DNA of 64,000 bases. Source: Saccopteryx bilineata (taxonomy: Eukaryota > Chordata > Mammalia > Chiroptera > Emballonuridae). The translations under genes and the position numbers were made by a program. Of the stretch, positions 11,251-21,187 are shown in pieces. Location of the stretch: positions 127,562,522 through 127,626,521 of the forward strand of contig NC_089490.1 of the NCBI RefSeq assembly GCF_036850765.1, in the 5' to 3' direction. Positions within the stretch are counted from its first letter, which is position 1; the number at the start of each line of letters is the position of its first letter. Below the pieces are notes generated by a model. That model was not told the DNA's origin and ran no database searches. It worked only from the letters and a program-made list of their open reading frames with translations.

Positions 11251-13720
11251 CAGGGGTTCGGGAACCTATGGCTTGCTAGCCAGATGTGGCTCTGTTGATG
11301 GTTGCATCTGGCTCGCAGACAAATCTTTAATAAAAAAATAATAACATTAAAAATATAAAACATTCTCATGTATAACAATCCATTCATTTCCTACCGCTCA
11401 TGTTCATGGTTGCGGGTGGCTGGAGCCAATCACAGCTGTCCTCTGGGACAACACCAAATTTTTATTGGATAATGTATAACGTACACGGGTCATTGTGAGG
11501 TCAGGAAGTAAACTTCCCTCCTTTTAATCAAGTAGTCAGCTAGCTAATTGAAGAAACCCTTTTGACAAAGAAGATGGCTAAAAGAAAAAAGGATGAGTAT
11601 CATACTTTTCAGCAGGAATGGACAGAGGAATTCGCCTTTGTGGAGAGAGCAGTTTCTGCAGTGTGTCTAATATGCAATGATAAAACTGTATCGATGAAAC
11701 GGTCAAATATAAAGCGGCACTTCAACACACTCCATACTACATTTGCATCAAAATATCCAGCGGGGGACAGCAGGAAGAAAGCATGTCAAGAGCTACTGTG
11801 CAGAGTGCAAGCTAGTCAGCAGCAACTCCATGTTTGGATCCAACAAGGTGACTGGGATTCGGCTAGCTTTGCTGGTGCTTTAGCAATTGTGAGAAACGGA
11901 AAGCCATTCACAGATGGGGAGTATGACAAAACATTCATGCTTGATGTTGCCAATGAACTTTTTGATGACTTTTCAGATAGAGACCAGATAATCAAACGAA
12001 TAAAAAACATGCCTCTGTTGGCAAGAACTGTTCAAGATCGTACCATCATGATGGCAAATCAAATTGAGGCAACACAAGTGAAAGACATAAATGCAGCACC
12101 ATTCTTTTCTCTCGCTTTGGATGAGTCAACAGACGTAAGCCAATTATCCTAGTTTAGTGTGATTGCAAGGTATGCTGTCAGTGACACACTACATGAGGAA
12201 AGTCTTGCTGTTTTGCCTATGAAAGAGATAACAAGAGAGGAGGATTTATTCAAGTCTTTCACTGAGTTTGCTAAAGAAAAAAAATCTACTGATGGATAAA
12301 CTTATTTCGGTGTGTACTGATGGTACTCCGTGCATGGTGGGGAAAAACAGGATTTGTAGCGCTTCTTCATGAACATGAAAAGAGACCCATCCTAAGTTTT
12401 CACTGCATCCTACATCAGGAGGTGCTTTGTGCTCAGATGTGTGGTGAGCAGCTTGGTGAGGTGATGTCGCCGGTCATTCTGGTAGTCAACTTTATTGTTG
12501 CCTGAGCTTTAAGTGATTGCCAGTTTAAAACACTGCTGGATAAAGTTGGAAATAATTATCCTGGTCTGCTTCTGCACAGCAATGCACGTTGGTTGTCAAG
12601 AGGGATGGTGCTCAGCCATTTCGTGACTTGTCTGAGTGAAATCCGGACTGTTCTTGAATGAAAAACGTCAAGCATCCTGAGTTAGCTAACACTGAGTGGC
12701 TCCTGAAGTTCTACTATCTCATGGACATGACTGAACATCTGAACCAGCTCAATGTGAAAATGCAAGGCATTGGAAATACAGTCTTATCTCTTCAACAAGC
12801 AGTGTTTGCATTTGAAAACAAGCTGGAACTCTTCATCACTGACATTGAAACAGGTTGTTTACTACACTTTGAAAAACTGGGAGAGTTTAAAGATACGTGC
12901 ACAGCAAGTGACCCAGCTCAACATCTTGATCTCCAGCAGCTAGCAGGCTTCATATCTAATCTCCTGCAGTCATTCTAAGCGTGCTTTAGAGAATTTTGTG
13001 AGTGCACTCATCTTTTTAAGTTCATCACCCATCCACATGAGTCTACAGTGGACAGCGTCAACCTGAGTTACATCCCCAGTGTCTCCGTCAGAGATTTTGA
13101 GCTACCTGCTGCTGACCTGAAGGCCTCAGACATGTGGGTGAATAAGTTCAAGTCACTGAATGAAGATTTGGAAAGACTTGCATGACAGCAAGCAGAGTTG
13201 GCGAGCAAACCCAAGTGGAGAGAAATGAAAAACTTCAACCCGCGGACCAGCTGATTGTCAAAACTTGGAACGCGCTTCCCGTCACATACCACACACTGCA
13301 GCATGTGAGTATTGCTGTACTGACAATGTTTGGCTCTGCGTATGCATGTGAGCAGTCTTTCTCACATCTAAAGAATGTTAAGACCAACCTACAATCACGT
13401 TTAACAGATGGAAGTCTCAACGCCTGCATGAAGCTTAACCTCACCACGTATCAACCAGACTACAAAGCCATCAGCAAAACCATGCAGCACCAGAAGTCAC
13501 ATTAATGGTAAGAAGTACTTTATTCATCACTGGTTAGCAACAGCGTAACAATGTTATTAAAAAGAATTCAGAGACTTATTGTACTTTAAAAGTGTTGGTC
13601 TTACATTAAATGCACACATTTACTTGTATTTAATGTTAAACATATTTTGTGGCTCTCACGGAATTACATTTTAAAATATGTGGCATTGGCTCTCTCAGCC
13701 AAAAAGGTTCCCGACTCCTG
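11251..13720 (+). mobile_element. Full-length hAT DNA transposon (copy 1)
   Basis: Perfect 8-bp TSD CTCTAAGG (11243-11250 and 13721-13728). Terminal inverted repeats start CAGGGGTTCGGGAACC and, inverted from the right end, CAGGAGTCGGGAACC. At 2470 bp it matches the second copy (29377-32234) once that copy's SINE and duplication are removed. It carries a degraded transposase gene on the plus strand. It lies sense in an SLC4A8 intron. The 8-bp TSD and CAGGG-type ends place it in hAT. The BED finger and C-terminal dimerisation domain suggest a ZBED5/Charlie-like lineage, but the exact family name needs a library search. Confidence 0.95.
11562..13505 (+). pseudogene. hAT transposase gene, disabled (copy 1)
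   Basis: Encodes an N-terminal BED-type zinc finger (CLICNDK...HFNTLH, Cx2C...Hx4H), then the RNase H-like core with ALDESTD and later CTDGTPC-type blocks, and a C-terminal hAT dimerisation region (LTMFGSAYACEQSFSHLKN, 13325-13385). Lesions relative to copy 2: TAG at 12150-12152 (copy 2 has CAG), an extra base in the A-run near 12280, a lost G near 12657, a stop at 12976-12978, and a lost A near 13230. Two further in-frame TGA codons (12503-12505, 13183-13185) also occur in copy 2. It cannot make a full transposase, but the small number of lesions argues for a recent insertion. Confidence 0.9.
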
Positions 13721-13728
13721 CTCTAAGG

Positions 13729-14442
13729 ACACATCTCAGCAGAAACCTGAAGGACAAGTCATGGGAGCTGGAACATTCCAGGCCAAGGAAACAGCAGATG
13801 CAAAGGTCTGGAGGCAGAATGGATTTGGTATGCATAAATAAAGCCAGTGAGCTGGAAAGAAGAAAGAGATAGCAGGGATTAGTTAGAAATCTGTGGCAAT
13901 AGTTCTGGTAAGAGGTAATGATGGGTTAGGCTAAGGGAAAGTTGGTGAAAATGGCTGGGTTTGAGATATATTTGGAAGATAAAAAGTCTTTATAAAATTA
14001 TTTTTAAAACTAAATCAAATATAAAAATGAATATTTTACCACAAAATTTTATGCCAGCATTCAACATTTTGTTAATTTCTTTGTGGTCTCTCTGAATCTT
14101 TAACATAGTTTTCATGTAAGTGTAATCATCATATATTTGTGTATGGGGGTATTACATATTCTGATATTTCCCCCTTAATTTCATGATGCTTTAATGTTTC
14201 TATATGTCTGTACTACAAATAATCGTATTTATTCTTTACTAAATAGAACATTATTTATTCTATTATATGTATAATATTCTATAATATTATAATTAATCTA
14301 AACCTTCTTCCTTTGTTAAAATTTTTAGTTGTTTTAGGTTTTATTATTATTAATTATCTTTACTAAGACATCTTTGTACATTTTTTTTCTGTAATTATTT
14401 CTTTTATATACTGATGGAACTATTTCTAAGAAAACGTTTTCT
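13729..14442 (+). other. SLC4A8: SLC4A8 intron, AT-rich, no clear element
   Basis: Very AT-rich from 13980 onward and resembling decayed L1 3' sequence in places, but I cannot assign it. It contains the left TSD of SINE A4 (14429-14442). Confidence 0.4.
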
Positions 14443-14820
14443 TTTTTTTTTTTTTTTTCATTTTTCTGAAGCTGGAAACAGGGAGAGACAGTCAGACAGA
14501 CTCCCGCATGCGCCCGACCGGGATCCACCCGGCACGCCCACCAGGGGGCGATGCTCTGCCCATCCTGGGCGTCGCCATGTTGCGACCAGAGCCACTCTAG
14601 CGCCTGAGGCAGAGGCCACAGAGCCATCCCCAGCGCCCGGGCCATCTTTGCTCCAATGGAGCCTTGGCTGCGAGAGGGGAAGAGAGAGACAGAGAGGAAA
14701 GCGCGGCGGAGGGGTGGAGAAGCAAATGGGCGCTTCTCCTGTGTGCCCTGGCCGGGAATCGAACCCGGGTCCTCCGCACACTAGGCCGACGCTCTACCGC
14801 TGAGCCAACCGGCCAGGGCT
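14443..14820 (-). mobile_element. Bat tRNA-derived SINE, long type (A4), antisense
   Basis: Poly-T tail then full inverted body; head ends GGCCAGGGCT. Perfect 14-bp TSD AGAAAACGTTTTCT at 14429-14442 and 14821-14834. The target itself is palindromic. B box (minus) GGTTCGATTCC and A box TGGCTCAGCGG intact. Little diverged, so probably young. Confidence 0.96.
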
Positions 14821-14859
14821 AGAAAACGTTTTCTGATGGAACATTTCAAACACATACAA

Positions 14860-15240
14860 AATAGAACATTCAGTATTCATATTTTCCCCAATTGCCTTAT
14901 TATTATATTTAATGATATGTTTGAATCAGGATCCAAATATGATCCATATATTACAATTTGTTGATATGTTTCTTAAATCTCTTTAGGCGTTCCCCTTCTA
15001 TCTTTTTAAATCTTTGTTGAAGAAACTAGGTCTTTGACCTATAGAATTTCCCACCATTTAGATTTTACTGAATGTGTCCCTTGGTGTTATTTAACACATT
15101 TGTCTGTCCCCTGTGTTTACAGTAAACTAGTAGTTGGATCTAGAAGCTTACTCAGATTCACTTTTTTTTAATACTATTCCATAGGTACAGGTATCTATTT
15201 GTCTCTCTTTTCATGATGCATCAAACTTAGAAAGGAACAT
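14860..15240. repeat. Old L1 3' UTR-type relic
   Basis: Shares an order of motifs with 59195-59440 (ATCAGGATCCAAATATG, a TGTTGAAGAAAC block, AGAATTTCCCACCATT, then TGTTATTTAAC). Two diverged copies of the same old repeat, which I read as an ancient L1M-type 3' region. Identity is tentative. Confidence 0.5.
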
Positions 15241-15368
15241 AATTATACTTTTTTATACTAAATGTGAGAAAAATTAGGTAGAAATCGTGGTGATAGAAAA
15301 AAAATGGGCTGGTATGGACTTATGGTTTTACTTGATACAAGATATAATAATGTCTCCTTTTCTTCCAG

Positions 15369-15460
15369 GAGGCTGAGAAGATGTTGGAAATGGGGGGAGA
15401 CAAGTTCCCCTTAGAGAGCAGAAAGTTACTAAGTAGTCCTGGGAAGAACAACACTTTCAG
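15369..15460 (+). CDS. SLC4A8: SLC4A8 coding exon (C-terminal tail)
   Basis: 92 bp with TTCTTCCAG acceptor and CAG|GTAAAA donor; 30 codons plus two bases. Encodes EAEKMLEMGGDKFPLESRK followed by LLSSPGKNNTF. The EAEKML...DKFPLESRKLLSSPGK block is characteristic of NDCBE and absent from SLC4A7 and SLC4A10, which decides the paralogue. It is the cytosolic tail, likely regulatory. It joins the previous exon in phase 0 and splits an Arg codon (AG|A) with the next exon. Confidence 0.96.
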
Positions 15461-16371
15461 GTAAAATTTCCAAAACACTCACTGTTTTTATTATACTATA
15501 AATGTTTTGGCTGTGCGTGGAGTGTGTGTGTGTGGGGGTTCTCACAATTGCAGCTGCTGGTATAAAAAGCTGACACTCAGCCTTCCAGTTCCAACATGTT
15601 AAAACACCTTTTCCTTTCATAGTGTACTGAGTACCTGCCTCATGTGAGGCACTAGGCCAGTGCTGGCAATCACAAGAATAGAGCCGAGGGACCCAATGTA
15701 GTGAGCGTCTTCTCTGTGCCAGGACTGGGCTGGAAGATTTACTGTGTGCTCTCATTAATCAACAACCTTTTGTATATTTGTACCATGAGGAAACAGGCTT
15801 GGAGGGTTTTAGTTAATTTGCCCAATGTCATAATGCTTCTAAGTAGAAAGTTTAAGATTCAATTCCTAGTCTTTGTATTCCTCAAACCAGTGCTGCTTCT
15901 GCCTTTCTCTGCTACCTTCCAAAGATGCATAGGATGTGGTCTGTTTCCAGAGTTCTCAGCCTGGTGGGAATGGAATTCCCAGGCTTGGAAAAGCCTTTGA
16001 GGATGGGCAGAGACAACTCATCCTCAGGGCATCTACAGTCTCGTAAGCTGAGGGGGAACTAAGTGGGGGTCACAGCAATTCCTTACTTCTGCCAGGCATT
16101 TCAGCCCCTTTTTCCATGGAAGTGATTGCTCCCCACAAGTAGCAGGAGGCTAAATTTGTCCATCTGTGGTTTTATTCCTATTATTTTGCTCCACTATGGG
16201 AGATATGTAGAAGCTGAAAGAAGCCCAGAGGTCAAGAGGGAGCAGAAAAGGGAGAGGAATTATCTGGGTCATCTAGATCCTGGATAATTTACTGCTGAAT
16301 CATTGAATTGATTGCGGTTTATGCTGAGGAGGAAGTGAGGAAAGTCTTTTCTCTGAACACTTAAAAAAATG
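15461..16371 (+). other. SLC4A8: SLC4A8 intron
   Basis: A MIR-like relic lies at about 15700-15870, minus strand (ACTGTGTGCTCTCATTAATC ... ATGAGGAAACAGGC ... TTAATTTGCCCAATGTCA). A 16-bp GT run lies near 15520-15535. The rest is unassigned. Confidence 0.5.
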
Positions 16372-16735
16372 TTAACATTCATTTTGACATGTAAAAATTT
16401 ATATTTAAGGTGTACATGTGATATTTTGATACATGTATATATTGCAAAGTAGTTACTACAATGAAAGTAATACCATATCCATCACCTCCTTTAGTTATCA
16501 TTCTGTTTTTTTGTGTGTGTGGTGAGAACACTTGAGATTCACTTGCTTAGCAAATTTCAAATGTACGATACATTATTATTAACTATTGTCACCATGCTAT
16601 GCACAGGTCTTCAGAATTTATTCATCTTATAACTGAAAGTTTGTACCCTTTGATCAATATCTTTCCTTTTCTCCCACCCCCAGTCTCTGGTAACCACCAT
16701 TCTACTCTGTTACTATGAGTTTGACTTTTTCACAC
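16372..16735 (-). mobile_element. LINE-1 3' UTR fragment (copy C), antisense
   Basis: Shares the same 3' UTR landmarks as copy B in the same order: a TAAGGTGTAC block, the CATCACCTC block, a TATCATTCTG stretch, CTTATAACTGAAAGTTTGTA, and CTCTGGTAACCACCATTCTA. It stops abruptly near 16735. Diverged, truncated and non-coding. Confidence 0.8.
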
Positions 16736-16969
16736 TGATCTCAAAAGAATGGAGTCTTTGGATCTTAATAAAATTTCTACCAATTGTTCTAAAAGGAGCC
16801 ATTTGAATTTTCTGGCAACAAAATCAGAGCAGTGTTCCTTCTCTCTGGGATGCTGCCTCCTCTTTTGGCCTTTTGAAAGGAGACATTCTAACTTGTAGAA
16901 AACTTCAGAATACTCTGAAATTCTAGGAAACCAAGGGCTAGATTCAAGATCTTGATTCTCCATCTACTG

Positions 16970-17110
16970 ACATTTGACCTTGGATGGTCAATTAGCCCTG
17001 GGAACTTTGGTTTCTGCACCTTCAAATGGGAATGTTAATAATCTCCCAATCTGTGATAGTTAAGAAAATATATTGTAAAAGCCCTTTGTTAACTATGAGT
17101 GGATAACATT
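16970..17110 (+). repeat. MIR-like SINE relic
   Basis: Reads TGACCTTGGATGGTCAATTA, then TTTGGTTTCTGCACC and AAATGGGAATGTTAATAAT, the central MIR pattern. Old and incomplete. Confidence 0.5.
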
Positions 17111-17485
17111 TAGCTATTTAAGTGAGAAAATGAATGAAGAGTGCTCAGCCTTGTGTCTAGCACACTGAGCTCCAGACATGACCACTGTTGGCATCACAGC
17201 ATCGTGGTCACCATCCCCAGAGGGGGCCCTCTAAGGAGTGCAGAACTGTGGGGGCAGGGCTGGCTGCCACCTGGCACACCAGCCCAGCCCTCAGCAGCAA
17301 GCACCTCATGAGTCATCTTGCGTCTCTACATCCCAACCATCTGGTTACCAGTCATCCTAAGAGTTGTTAGTTGAGCTCCCTCAGACCTAATATTTTCCCC
17401 CTTTTTTTGGGTAGTGGGCATTATAGACTGAGATAAGCATTTTATTTGCATGTCTGGCATTTACTGTCCTAAGTATTTATTTCAG

Positions 17486-17581
17486 ATGTGACCCCTCTGA
17501 GATTAATATATCTGATGAAATGCCTAAAACCACGGTGTGGAAAGCTCTCAGTATGAATTCTGGAAATTCAAAGGAAAAGAG
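17486..17581 (+). CDS. SLC4A8: SLC4A8 penultimate coding exon
   Basis: 96 bp with TATTTCAG acceptor and AAAAGAG|GTAAAG donor. It completes an Arg codon and encodes CDPSEINISDEMPKTTVWK followed by ALSMNSGNSKEK, ending in AG of a split Ser codon. The INISDEM(P/S)KT block is shared with SLC4A10 (ISDEMSKTALW), but KTTVWKALSMNSGN is NDCBE. It forms the distal cytosolic tail, with several Ser/Thr residues. Confidence 0.97.
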
Positions 17582-18668
17582 GTAAAGAAAACTAGAATTG
17601 CTGATTTTTATTTATTTTCAGATTTAAAAAATAGCAATGTGTTGAAAGTAAAAGATATTTTAGTTGTAAAATTGAATTAGTCTAATAAATATCCCTTCCA
17701 GGATTGTGACGAACCCCACAAGAATAACTGTAGGCCTAAAGAAAGTAAAAATGTTTTCTAAGTATTTGAACAGATACAGTGTTTTGAGTTGCCCATTTAT
17801 ACAGGTCCAAAGTCAGAATGGGATTTGGGGGGGATGCAAATTTGGTTTATCTATTTAGCTCTCTTAATATTCTTTCTAGTCCCCATCTCAAAATCCATAG
17901 AGCATTTTTCTCTGGTTACTGCAACTACACAAACTTGAAAATTGCTAATATATTGAGGTAGTGTTGACAGTAATGATACCATTCCATAATGAGAATTATT
18001 GCCAAGTAAAGATTTAGAAATATTAAATTGCAACTGTTTTCTTAGTTTGGAAACTAAATTCTGTATATCATTTACCAATAGCATAGATCAAATTTAATCA
18101 GGTTAATGAAGAAAATGAAAGGAATTGGGGCATCTTTGCCTGCAGTAAGGTAGGCTGTGCACCCAAATTGAATAATTTAGTCCAAACACCATGTAAGTTC
18201 AAGTAGGCAGATAACTGAAGGAAACACCGTAGGTTTTATGAAGGGTAACTTTTCTAGTTAAAGAAAGTAGTGGACTAGAGATGAGATCTAGTTTAGTTAT
18301 TAATTCCACATATAATTTGGCAGGCCACTGTTTGTGCTCTCAGTGTACTTAGCAGGAAATTGAGGATAATACTAACTGCCTCACTCATACGGCTGCCTCT
18401 AAGGAGAACTGCTTATTTTTTCATTGAATGGGTTAAAATAAATCTGTGTTGAATGTGAGTGAAATATAGTCTTGTTTCCTTCAGAGGAAAATCCAGGCAG
18501 CTGTCAAAGCGTATAATGCACATGGTTATTTTTAGTGGAAAACTAGTCTACTTGTAAATGAACTTATATAGCCAGATCTAAATTGTGGTGACATCGTCAA
18601 AGTATTGTGTTAAAAGCAGGAACAAATTATGTATTTCCTTTTTGTCTAATTGTAACACTTTTATACAG
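17582..18668 (+). other. SLC4A8: Last SLC4A8 intron
   Basis: GTAAAG donor at 17582, TTTTATACAG acceptor at 18659-18668. No young transposon. A possible MIR trace lies at 18310-18420. About 1.09 kb. Confidence 0.7.
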
Positions 18669-18681
18669 TCTCTTCAACTAA
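18669..18681 (+). CDS. SLC4A8: SLC4A8 terminal coding segment and stop
   Basis: The 13 bases TCTCTTCAACTAA complete the split Ser codon and give SLFN-stop, the NDCBE C terminus (KEKSLFN). Splicing from 17581 keeps the frame. TAA is at 18679-18681; the exon continues as 3' UTR. Short, but the exact fit of phase and peptide makes it secure. Confidence 0.95.
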
Positions 18682-21164
18682 ATGTCTTTCCGGGGATGGA
18701 AGATTTGGGCCAATGAGGCGCCTCAGGGAAGTTCTGGTTACAGAGGAGATGGAGAATCTCTCAGAGAAGAAGCAAGACCAAGTCTGGCCCTGTCTTTGGT
18801 CATTTCAAAGCTATGCCGAAGCATTCAGTTATTCATGATGTGCGCTGGAGGGCATCCAGCCATCCCTATACCAGCAGCCAGATGGGAACGTGGAAGCAGA
18901 AGACCACCTCCTGTCGGTACTTCTCTTCCTTCTCTTTCTCTTTAGAACTGCCTCCATTGAAGACCCAGCTTCCCGTTTTCCAAACATTTTCTCTGAAACT
19001 CTCTACTGGTCTGCCAAGCCATATGGATCCATCCTGCCATTGAGGATTCCTTCAATGGGGCTCCTCTTGCTCAAGGATGGGGTCAGGGAGTAGGAGCAGA
19101 ACAGAGAGAACACGGAAGGCTCTCCAGCCCCATAGTATCTGTAGGCTCCTAGGCAGCCCTGGGCCTTGGTTGGATTGCTTGCTCTGGGGGATGCTGGTCA
19201 GACTCAGAGGCTGTCAGGAGGGTCAGCGATCTTGGCATTGACAGTGCCCCCCACTGCAACCAGAAGACACCTCTGACCCAGGTGCATCTTCATTGTTCCC
19301 TAGCAGCAGCCTCTATGACTCAGTAAGAACCTTGGATGATGAAAGAGCTAAGAGAGACATTGGAGTTGTTCAGTTTAGATAGGAAAAGGCTCGGGGGGAA
19401 ATCAACCATGATAAGTGAGGATGAATAGCTTCTCTTGGTTTCACTGAGGTTAGAATAAGAGACTGAACTTAAATTGCTACAGAAGGAATTAGTTTAGACA
19501 CTAGGAAGGACTTCTAGGCTGAAAATCTGCCATAGTGTCTGCTTTCTAGATATCTGGGAAAGGTTGGATATAGTTGCTTGTGAGTAGAAAGGAAGACAAG
19601 GTGTTTTATTGGCCATCTTATGGAAACCTTCATGTCTTGTTGCTGTCTCTTCAGGACACATTTGACTTCATTCCTGGAGATATCCAAGTGTTTATGTAAT
19701 GTCTCCTTAGCTGCCTTAGTAGCAAACCATCATCACCTAATTGGACCAAAGCCATGGCCACCTACATGGCCACCTTCAGCCATGTAGATTTCTGTTGGTT
19801 GACAAATGTCTGGCTCTCAGATGTAAAAAGCCACATTGGGAAATGAACTGCAAGTGGTAAAACTAATTTTTGTGTTTAGTTTACAACTATACTTACAGTT
19901 TTTCTCTTCTCTGTTACAGTGAATATCAATGGTTTAAGTTCCAGTGTGTATAGACTTTCCTTTCCTTTGTGCACAGAATGTGACTAGTAAGCATGTTGAT
20001 ACCCAGGGAATCCGATCATATTAGTTTTCTGTCCTGGAAAATCTTTGTATAGGGGGATGTCCCCTCATTGTGCTCTCCTTTTATAGGTGAAGAGTTGGCT
20101 ACCTAACTTTATTGAATTTTACATTCCTTAGACTTTTAAAATATATTAGTGTATTTTAAGCTTACTCTAAGCACCTTTGATATTGAAGGAATCCTACATT
20201 TCTTTCACATTTCCCTATCTTAGAGCCACAGTTATTGTAATACACAGATGGTTTTCAAAATATTTAGGAACTGATATAGGATGGACACCACCCACTTAGA
20301 ACAGATGCCTGCTGTAAACAAGGAGTAGTGTACTCCGGCTGGGCGCCATGCTGCTCTCAAATGTTATAATGAAATCCCTTTGAGTTGTGAGTATTGTTCT
20401 GGTTTTTCTGATTTTCTACCTACAAGGCTATTTTAGAGACAGCCTGAAATTACTTTCATGTGGTGCAGACAGGAATAGGAGTTCTTTGAACTATATATGG
20501 GCATTAAGATCTTTGTGAGCCAAAGCTTTCCATTTTGTCATGTTAGGATAACTGTAATAATTGTACCCATTTATCTGCCTAATCTAGAAGGCAGATTCAC
20601 CTTTGTTTCTTGAGAGCACCCCTGTGCCGCCCTCTGTCTTGCCCCTCCTATCTGCTGCCACCTCTGTGCAGGGAGGCTGGTGACTGCTTGCCTGCTCCCC
20701 TAGTCCCAGTGTGGCTGTAGGAATATAACAGGGAAAAGTCCTTCATGCAACAAAACTTGGTGACAATATCACTGAGAAAAATCTCTCTCCTAATACACTG
20801 ATGTCTTGTGATGCCTGTGTCTGCTAGGCTTGTCCAGAGTGGGCACCTGTCTCTGTCAGTGCTGTGCAGAGCAGTTACAGGGCCTCGTGTGCGCTTTCAC
20901 GTACTTCCTGAGCCAGTTCCTTCCAGGTTACTGCGCCTTAGGAACGGTAGCTGCTTTCGAAGGCTGTGCCAGTATTTTTAGGCCATTAGATTTTTCTCAG
21001 ACAATAACCAGATTCATTTCTGCTACATCATAGTGATAGGAATCGTTCCCTATTCTTACTCTCTCCTGTTTCCCAGCCGCGACCACTCAGTCTCAGCCCT
21101 GGCTGCTTCCTTGCTCAGTCTGTTGTTGGTGAACATGGTGGCAGAGTCAGGCTGTGCTGTGTGT

Positions 21165-21187
21165 GGGGTGGGGGTGGGGCGAGGGGG
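21165..21187 (+). promoter_or_regulatory. Putative RNA G-quadruplex in the 3' UTR
   Basis: Four runs of 4-5 guanines (21165-21168, 21170-21174, 21176-21179, 21183-21187) with loops of 1, 1 and 3 bases on the transcribed-sense strand. Such short loops predict a very stable parallel quadruplex. Function is unknown. Confidence 0.7.

Noticed and set aside
12503..13185. Shared TGA codons in the hAT transposase as possible stop-codon recoding
   Set aside because: No selenocysteine element or readthrough context is visible, and other lesions inactivate both copies. Inherited or CpG-decay stops are simpler.
8237..18681. Assignment to SLC4A7 or SLC4A10 instead of SLC4A8
   Set aside because: The first exon alone is ambiguous, but EAEKML...DKFPLESRK and KTTVWKALSMNSGN...KSLFN match NDCBE and not the tails of the other two.
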